A stretch of 10,568 nucleotides of DNA from Saccoglossus kowalevskii (lineage: Eukaryota > Hemichordata > Enteropneusta > Harrimaniidae), in contig NW_003116952.1 of assembly GCF_000003605.2 (NCBI RefSeq), positions 284,807 to 295,374 of the forward strand, written 5' to 3'. The notes beneath the pieces are model-generated. The model had not been told where the DNA came from. It saw nothing but the letters and a program-made list of their open reading frames with translations, and made no database searches. Position 1 is the first letter of the stretch; each line of letters starts with the position of its first letter. Positions 7,001-10,568 of this stretch are shown here, piece by piece. A program made the translations under genes and the position numbers.

Positions 7001-9925
7001 CCTGCTGTCTCCACGTAGCCTTTACGATCAGAGTTTATTCTGTGCAGCTTTGATATGTTTTAACACCTAGTAAAAAATATCACAGGTTTCAAAAATATAA
7101 CTTCTTTAATCATGGAGGGCTAATACAAGGATGATGCAGATTACGGCTTTGGAGTATGTTCAGAATAAGCTTTAAATATAACACCATCACCAGGATGCAT
7201 ACTCAAACTAGTTATTTAATTTGATTTCTTTATAAGGAATAATGCATGACAAAACATTTTTCTCTTTATATAATTACAGATCGTGATATCAATCCAGGTA
7301 GTTCTCCAAAACATTCTACAAATAGTGGAAACTCATCACATAACCCTACAGGTCAGTTAAATTTACAATAAGTATTTAAGTTTAAATACTAATTATTCTT
7401 CAATCACATAGGCTTGAATAATACACATTTGATTTGAAGTAACTGATTGCATGAAACAGGATAAAAATCACTGCTCACCTCATGTTCGTGAATACAAAAT
7501 TGTGTTTATAATTGTGACAGGAGAATCATGTTACGAGCACGGCCGTGTAAATATATATGTCCATTCTGGAGAAAAACAGGTGGATCAAAAATTGAGGCAA
7601 ATTGAAAATTTGAAGACTACTAGAGCACAAATAGAGGCAGAGGGTGACATAGAAACCAGAGAATCGAAGGAAGGCTGCCTCATCCTGCCCGTTATATGCA
7701 AGCGCGTCAGAGCATTGGATAGGCTTTGGTCACAGATGTGGTCAGGAGAGCTGAATCAGATGATTCAAAAGGAGATCGTCACACCAGATTTCCTGCAAAG
7801 TGTAAATTTAACTGAGGTCAAGTTGACAACCAATATTCTTACATGGGAGTACAACAGATGCAGAGCAGAACTTATCCTTGTTATTGGAGGTGAGTTATAA
7901 AACATTATCTGTCAAAGTTCGTTTGTAATATTTTTTCATCTACGTTTGGTAGCATTGGTATTATAATTATTAGGAGAAATTTAACATCATTTTTTCAAGA
8001 AGGTATTAGAAGATATTAGAAGATATTAATAACAATTTTAAAGGAAACCATCTTGAAGATTTGTTGAAATGTTATAGGTTTAACGTAACTATTCTTTTTG
8101 TTTGTTTACATAATTCTGTGTAACTGATGATGAATACGTGAGAGATAAATACCCAATGAAATCTGACTTAAAGCCAAGTGAAGATACAAAAGAGGTATAC
8201 TATCAGGATAAAAGTCGTTTCTTAATAGAGATGTACTTTGCAAATCGTCTAACAATCATATGTGTGTGGTAGCAATAAGAAATATGTTGGTTTTCAACTA
8301 ATGTACACCGCCGTACAGTGTTAAATATTGCAACAATAAGGAGACTCTTACAAAACCAAAATGTAGACATTTTTTACACATTTAGATTTGATTCAATTAC
8401 AGGGACAACAGCATACTACATCAGACACAGAAGGCAAAGACATTATTTCAATGGAAACACATTGTGTCGGTAAGCTATAACGATACTATAAATGGTGATA
8501 CGTTGGGGGATGGTTTCTTCATTTTGTCAGTAATCACTAAATGTTTCTTTCTAACACATAGTGGCTGTTGAATGTGACTCCAAAAACATCCACAGAGAGT
8601 TAGTGCGCAACGTGTTTCAAAACTACGGTAATGTTATTTCCGAACATTGGAGACGTTACGAGGATGTAGAGATTGCACGTTTCAATCTGGACAACTGCGA
8701 TGTGATAAGGATTATTGATGATGTAAAAGATCAACCGGAAAAGCTGTATTTCCTTGGTGTGATGAAAGTCGTAGCAGTTAACAGTGAAATGGAATCTTTT
8801 GTAGAATATAACAAAGATAAGATGACTACATACGATGACAATGGTATGTTTATTATTAAGGTTTCTATTCATATATTACCGCATTGAATTAAGTTCATTC
8901 CAGTCATAATTATCCTTATGATACAGCTTAATTTAAAAATTAAAAAATAAATAATTGATAACATAGGATTATAAATGTTCTATATATTTTCAGCTCTATA
9001 TGGTTTTCTCCACACAAATGGTGTGGATATCCAAAGTATCGTGAGAAAAACAATGGCTCAGTTGAAATCCAATAACGCTTTTCTGAGAGGTATGTCTCTA
9101 TTACTGATTGAACCATCACCGGAGGCATATATGGGTGTAGCCACACACTTCCTGGAAGATGCCATAGAAAATAGGAAATTACTGATATCAAAAAATAAAG
9201 AGCTAAAAGAAAAGAGCGATTCAGTAGTAGAGTTGGAGAGAAGCCTGAAAGAAAGGTTTGTATACGAGGACAAATTACGTAAAATTCTAGCAGAATTGCA
9301 GATTGCTAGGAGTAGAGACAATGACAAGCTGAAAGAATTTGAAGTTGCGACATTGAAAAAAGATGAACGGATCAACGACTTGATGCAACAGTTATCAAAA
9401 ACCAAGGAACAGTTGGAATATGAGAAGATGTTACATACTACATTAGAGAAGTCGGCGCAGTCAGATACAGAAACAAAGAAACAAGTTGTCCATGGTGCAA
9501 GCCCAGATGAAAAGCCAACAAATATAGACACTAAGAATGATAATAAACATGGCGATGGAAGTAAAGAGGTAAGTAAAAATGGACTTGTTTTCACACTGAG
9601 GTAACATAATTTATTCAGATAAAATGTATTCTTATCATACCTCTCATTGCAGGAATCAGTACACTCAGACACAGAGAAGAAAGAAAAAGATGTGTACAGT
9701 GCACTCCCCAGTGTTGATGAGAAACAAGCGACGACAGACACTAAAACCGACAATAAACAAAGACTTGATGTTAGTGGTAGGGATACTGGTAGTGATGATG
9801 GTGGCGACAATGATGATGATGGTGACAGTGATGATGGCGGTGACAGTGATGATGGTAGTGGCAGTGATGTTGATGGAAATAGTGATAATGGCAGTGATAG
9901 TGATGATGACAGTGCAAATAACGAG
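3998..9925 (+). CDS. Multi-exon gene: GT4-like / TRADD-N / death-fold-like / coiled-coil protein (3' end not certain)
   Basis: Gene model joined by eye from frames and splice sites: 3998-4066, 5147-6392, 6642-6722, 7280-7351, 7521-7889, 8562-8843, 8994-9568 and 9653-9925, with an uncertain cassette (8124-8194 plus 8403-8469) between the last TRADD-N base and 8562. Every listed junction is GT-AG and the phases agree throughout (0, 1, 1, 1, 1, 1, 0). The joined sequence has 2,967 bases and 989 codons without an internal stop. Domain order: basic leader (1-23), GT-B glycosyltransferase-like domain (24-438), polar linker (439-489), TRADD-N-like domain (490-612), CARD-like helical region (613-about 760), coiled coil (about 763-860), acidic repetitive tail (861-989). 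There is no signal peptide or transmembrane stretch, which points to the cytosol. A role in innate immune or death signalling is inferred from domain company only. The start ATG is the first in a short exon ending in a perfect donor; an upstream in-frame extension to 3980 is possible. Confidence 0.75.
4067..5146 (+). other. Intron 1
   Basis: This phase-0 intron of 1,080 bases runs from GTAAGT to caacag. It is AT-rich, with no supported exon, RNA gene or recognisable mobile element inside. Near its 3' end a 9-base unit (catgcaata) occurs twice, with a further partial copy, at 5091-5114. Confidence 0.6.
5147..6392 (+). CDS. Coding exon 2: GT-B (GT4-like) glycosyltransferase-like domain, active site degenerate
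   Basis: One exon of 1,246 bases encodes residues 24-438, about the full length of a GT4 glycosyltransferase. Landmarks: an opening strand and helix with FINRQLAILLA at 45-55; SLVIGH at 119-124, matching the family's IGH strand; LALFCHNTP at 148-156, matching the family's H-T-P segment; and LTALHCIATATPVLVNGNSGF (from 327) at the donor-sugar site. Active GT4 enzymes bind donor nucleotide sugar through an EX7E motif. Here the matching positions are Lys323 and His331. The glycine-rich N-terminal loop is replaced by KALDYS, and the Arg of the usual GR strand is missing (the local sequence is VANNSTD). I infer a pseudoenzyme that may still bind a ligand. The acceptor is caacag|G after a pyrimidine-containing tract and the donor is CAAAG|GTAGGA (phase 1). 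The open frame continues upstream to 5042, but 5042-5146 is read as intron because the acceptor fits and exon 1 joins in phase. Confidence 0.8.
6393..6641 (+). other. Intron 2
   Basis: This phase-1 intron of 249 bases runs from GTAGGA to gcgtttag. Its first bases remain open in the exon 2 frame (GRNMFQFIPYLNIQKQ) up to a TAG at 6440-6442. An unspliced transcript would therefore stop the protein straight after the glycosyltransferase-like domain. Confidence 0.55.
6642..6722 (+). CDS. Coding exon 3: polar linker, phase 1-1
   Basis: The exon has 81 bases between gcgtttag| and CAAG|GTAGGA. In phase 1 it reads DDEKNETPSNPVTGLSQQLD and continues EDKRIEQ (residues 439-465) without a stop. Composition is hydrophilic and probably disordered. 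It is symmetric (phase 1-1), so it can be included or skipped without changing frame. No domain is recognised. The in-frame splice sites on both sides make it a likely true exon. Confidence 0.6.
6723..7279 (+). other. Intron 3
   Basis: This phase-1 intron of 557 bases runs from GTAGGA to ataattacag. It contains a strong acceptor-like site (ttttttacag at 6972) followed by an open stretch, but I see no donor before the in-frame TAG near 7067. Nothing else is recognised. Confidence 0.5.
7280..7351 (+). CDS. Coding exon 4: Ser/Asn/His-rich linker, phase 1-1
   Basis: The exon has 72 bases between ataattacag| and CTACAG|GTCAGT. It reads DRDINPGSSPKHSTNSGNSS and continues HNPT (residues 466-489). 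It is low in hydrophobic residues and probably a disordered spacer between the glycosyltransferase-like domain and the TRADD-N-like domain. It is phase 1-1 like the exons on each side, so alternative inclusion would keep frame. No domain is recognised. Confidence 0.55.
7521..7889 (+). CDS. Coding exon 5: probable TRADD-N domain
   Basis: The exon has 369 bases between attgtgacag| and TTGGAG|GTGAGT, phase 1-1, encoding residues 490-612. The pattern follows the metazoan TRADD-N family: an opening strand (VNIYVHSG), a helix (VDQKLRQIENL), a second strand with Gly-Cys-hydrophobic (GCLILPVICK, 541-550), a helix ALDRLWSQMWSGEL (554-567), the IVTPDFLQ segment (575-582), and a closing strand plus EYNRCRAELI (599-608). 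TRADD-N is the N-terminal alpha/beta adaptor domain of TRADD, and related copies occur in many invertebrate proteins that also carry death-fold or glycosyltransferase-like domains. The assignment is from pattern memory, with no search run. The open frame upstream to 7451 is read as intron, because an entry at the aaacag at 7459 would be out of phase with exon 4. Confidence 0.7.
7998..8027. repeat. Three 10-bp tandem units in an intron
   Basis: AGAAGGTATT is followed by two copies of AGAAGATATT, within the intron after the TRADD-N exon. This is a minor tandem repeat with no evident role. Confidence 0.7.
8124..8194 (+). CDS. Possible cassette exon lacking a normal acceptor
   Basis: An open stretch encodes DDEYVRDKYPMKSDLKPSED plus TKE at 8126-8194 and ends GAG|GTATAC in phase 0. 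The next candidate exon (8403) opens in phase 0, so the pair joins well, and the hydrophilic K/E/D content matches the neighbouring linkers. The 5' edge is the problem. Entry in phase 1 would need an AG just before 8124, but the bases there are AA (tgtgtaa|CT). The only other in-phase edge nearby is TG|TA at 8120/8121. The next AG upstream (tatag at 8077) opens into an immediate TAA. It may be a decayed exon, a non-AG acceptor, a polymorphism or a sequencing error. Confidence 0.3.
8403..8469 (+). CDS. Probable small exon with SDTE motif, phase 0-1
   Basis: The stretch has 67 bases between tcaattacag| and TGTCG|GTAAGC. It reads GQQHTTSDTEGKDIISMETH plus CV in phase 0 and ends in phase 1, which suits exon 8562. 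Its TTSDTEGKD is like the SDTE motifs at 9461 and 9665 in this gene, which argues that it is coding. It cannot follow exon 5 directly (phase 1 into phase 0), so it depends on the doubtful 8124-8194 exon. If both are skipped, exon 5 still joins 8562 in frame. Confidence 0.4.
8562..8843 (+). CDS. Coding exon: helical, possibly CARD-like death-fold domain
   Basis: The exon has 282 bases between taacacatag| and ACAATG|GTATGT, phase 1-1, encoding residues 613-706. It begins near KNIHRELVRNVFQNYGNVI (long helix), then EDVEIARFNLDNCDVIRIID, then DQPEKLYFLGVMKVVAVNSE followed by MESFVEYNKDK. The last part resembles helices 3 to 5 of a CARD: an E/D-hydrophobic-Ile segment, a Lys-containing helix with paired hydrophobics, then a phenylalanine-bearing final helix. 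The match is by shape, not by a diagnostic motif. A different helical domain or a lineage-specific one is possible. Its place after TRADD-N supports a signalling-adaptor role by inference. Confidence 0.65.
8994..9568 (+). CDS. Coding exon: helical segment, coiled coil and first SDTE segment
   Basis: The exon has 575 bases between atattttcag| and AAAGAG|GTAAGT, entering in phase 1 and leaving in phase 0, encoding residues 707-898. Residues 707-760 (IQSIVRKTMAQLK, MSLLLIEPSPEAYMGVATHF) form a short helical region that completes, or partly repeats, the CARD-like shape of the exon before. Residues about 763-860 are rich in E, K, L, R and D with regular hydrophobic spacing (LKEKSDSVVELERSLKERF, INDLMQQLSKTKEQLEYEK), a coiled coil that suggests self-association. 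Residues 861-898 are polar and hold SDTETKK and DTKNDNKHG, repeated in the next exon. The long open frame on the opposite strand here is a by-product of Lys/Glu-rich coding. Confidence 0.75.
9455..9760 (+). repeat. Tandem coding duplication split by an intron
   Basis: Copy 1 (9455-9550, 32 codons) and copy 2 (9659-9760, 34 codons) share SDTE, DEK, DTK and DNK in the same order, with about half of residues alike. The intron at 9569-9652 lies between them. A weaker SDTE is present at 8403-8469. Confidence 0.6.
9653..9925 (+). CDS. Coding exon: second SDTE segment and acidic Gly/Asp/Ser repeat tail
   Basis: The exon has 273 bases between tctcattgcag| and AACGAG|GTAAGT, phase 0-0, encoding residues 899-989. 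The first third (VHSDTEKKEKD, DEKQATTDTKTDNK) repeats the end of the exon before it. The rest is an acidic low-complexity run of SDD, GDSDDG and SDNGS units, surely disordered. The donor is a near-perfect match, so the protein probably continues beyond the window or ends on a short downstream exon. If the donor is not used, the frame reads five more codons (VSIQI) to a TGA at 9941-9943. Confidence 0.65.
9779..9916 (+). repeat. Imperfect GAT/GGT/AGT coding repeat (acidic tract)
   Basis: GATGATGGTGACAGT-like units repeat in frame and code for Asp, Gly and Ser. The array is likely to vary in length between individuals. It also generates spurious Met/Val-rich and His-rich frames in other phases. 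Confidence 0.8.
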
Positions 9926-10149
9926 GTAAGTATTCAAATATGATGAAATGCACTGATATCAAGGTCTTGCATTTGAACAATCTATTATCCCGGAACACAA
10001 CAAAGTTTTGCTGCTTTAAAACAATTCAAGATTCACGATTATATATAAAAATATCCACCACCACTTCCAATATTCAATTGACTTTCATAGCATATCAAAT
10101 TATAGAATCACAGTCCTTAACTTGCTGACACAAAGTTTGTGGAGCATGA

Positions 10150-10167
10150 CATTTGACATGTCAAATG
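10150..10167. repeat. 18-bp perfect palindrome
   Basis: CATTTGACATGTCAAATG equals its own reverse complement and lies five bases before the CTCF-like motif. Confidence 0.6.
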
Positions 10168-10171
10168 AACA

Positions 10172-10185
10172 GTGCCCTCTAGTGG
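10172..10185 (-). promoter_or_regulatory. CTCF-core-like motif
   Basis: The minus strand reads CCACTAGAGGGCAC, which fits all 14 positions of the CTCF consensus CCASYAGRKGGCRS. CTCF is an insulator and chromatin-loop protein found across bilaterians. Binding is not shown, and such sites are also spread by repeats. Confidence 0.4.
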
Positions 10186-10568
10186 CAACTAGCGTCCCTT
10201 TTCTGTTTTCTGTGTTCAAATTTTAATAAAAGCACAAAATTTAAAACATTTGTATATTTTAATGTTATCATTAAAATAATATGTCATTCTTAGTTCTCTC
10301 TGGAATCAAATCATTGGTTTTAAAAATTTGAAAAACAAAATGCAACCTTACAAATAATGCATGTAAAATATTACATGTAGTATTCATATAATATAGAATC
10401 TGTACCCGTGGTATTGACCGTCGTAATTGTTTACGTTCTGTGTTTGTGCAGTGACTGGTTGGCACTCATACTAGTTATTAAATATACATATATGTGTTTC
10501 TGCTGATACAACAACTTATGAGCAATGTTAACACAGCGAGGCATTGAACAAGAGACTCTGTGCTCATT

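Larger units (their letters stand above)
9926..10568. other. Last visible intron or 3' region
   Basis: The region begins with a strong donor (GTAAGT) and has no convincing exon. An AATAAA lies at 10225-10230. An acceptor-like ttgtgcag ends at 10451 and is followed at once by TGA in the needed phase. The palindrome and CTCF-like site at 10150-10185 are the other notable content. Confidence 0.45.

Noticed and set aside
6973-7067. Open stretch ERFKINK... after a strong acceptor in intron 3
   Set aside because: There is no donor before its stop, and it has no recognisable content.
7451-7520. Upstream extension of the TRADD-N exon
   Set aside because: Entry at aaacag (7459) would be out of phase with exon 4, or would meet an immediate stop; entry at 7521 fits.
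9058-9810. 250-codon minus-strand frame, Ser/Leu/Phe-rich
   Set aside because: It is the reverse of the Lys/Glu-rich coiled-coil exons and runs across an intron; the plus strand has the splice sites and domain logic.
9624-9998. Met/Val-rich and His-rich frames near the acidic tail
   Set aside because: They are other phases of the Asp/Gly/Ser coding repeat.
1-10568. CRISPR array, tRNA, rRNA or prokaryotic operon
   Set aside because: No regular spacers, cloverleaf, rRNA-like sequence or bacterial gene layout was seen; the split gene with GT-AG introns is eukaryotic.

Overview
The window is eukaryotic and most likely comes from an aquatic invertebrate animal, such as a lophotrochozoan, hemichordate, echinoderm or cephalochordate. 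It is AT-rich and carries a long CA microsatellite, GACGGAC-type dispersed repeats ending in small hairpins, and one multi-exon gene with GT-AG introns of about 80 to 1,080 bases. I cannot name the species. There are no bacterial features.

Layout. Bases 1-340 are AT-rich DNA. Bases 343-1045 are a composite of diverged repeat units with a CA microsatellite and two terminal hairpins. Bases 1046-2880 hold no clear gene, only one orphan exon candidate (1568-1663). On the minus strand, 2885-3229 holds a short ORF that looks like a broken TM5-TM7 piece of a class B/adhesion-type 7TM receptor. Bases 3470-9925 hold the main plus-strand gene. Bases 9926-10568 hold its last visible intron or its 3' end, with an 18-bp palindrome beside a perfect match to the CTCF core consensus.

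Main gene. I rebuilt it from reading frame, GT/AG sites and intron phase: 3998-4066, 5147-6392, 6642-6722, 7280-7351, 7521-7889, (8124-8194 and 8403-8469 as an uncertain cassette), 8562-8843, 8994-9568 and 9653-9925. Without the cassette the visible part codes for 989 residues. In order these are: a short basic leader; a GT-B fold, GT4-like glycosyltransferase domain on one 1.2-kb exon; a Ser/Asn/Gln-rich linker; a probable TRADD-N domain; a helical region resembling a CARD or other death-fold domain; a coiled coil of about 100 residues; and a charged tail with a duplicated SDTE-type segment and a Gly/Asp/Ser acidic repeat. There is no signal peptide or membrane segment, so the product is probably cytosolic.

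Interpretation. Joining a glycosyltransferase-like module to TRADD-N and a death-fold-like region suggests an immune or cell-death signalling protein. The glycosyltransferase domain has lost the residues expected for catalysis (EX7E reads as KX7H, and the glycine-rich loop is gone), so it may act as a ligand sensor or scaffold. Function is inferred, not shown.
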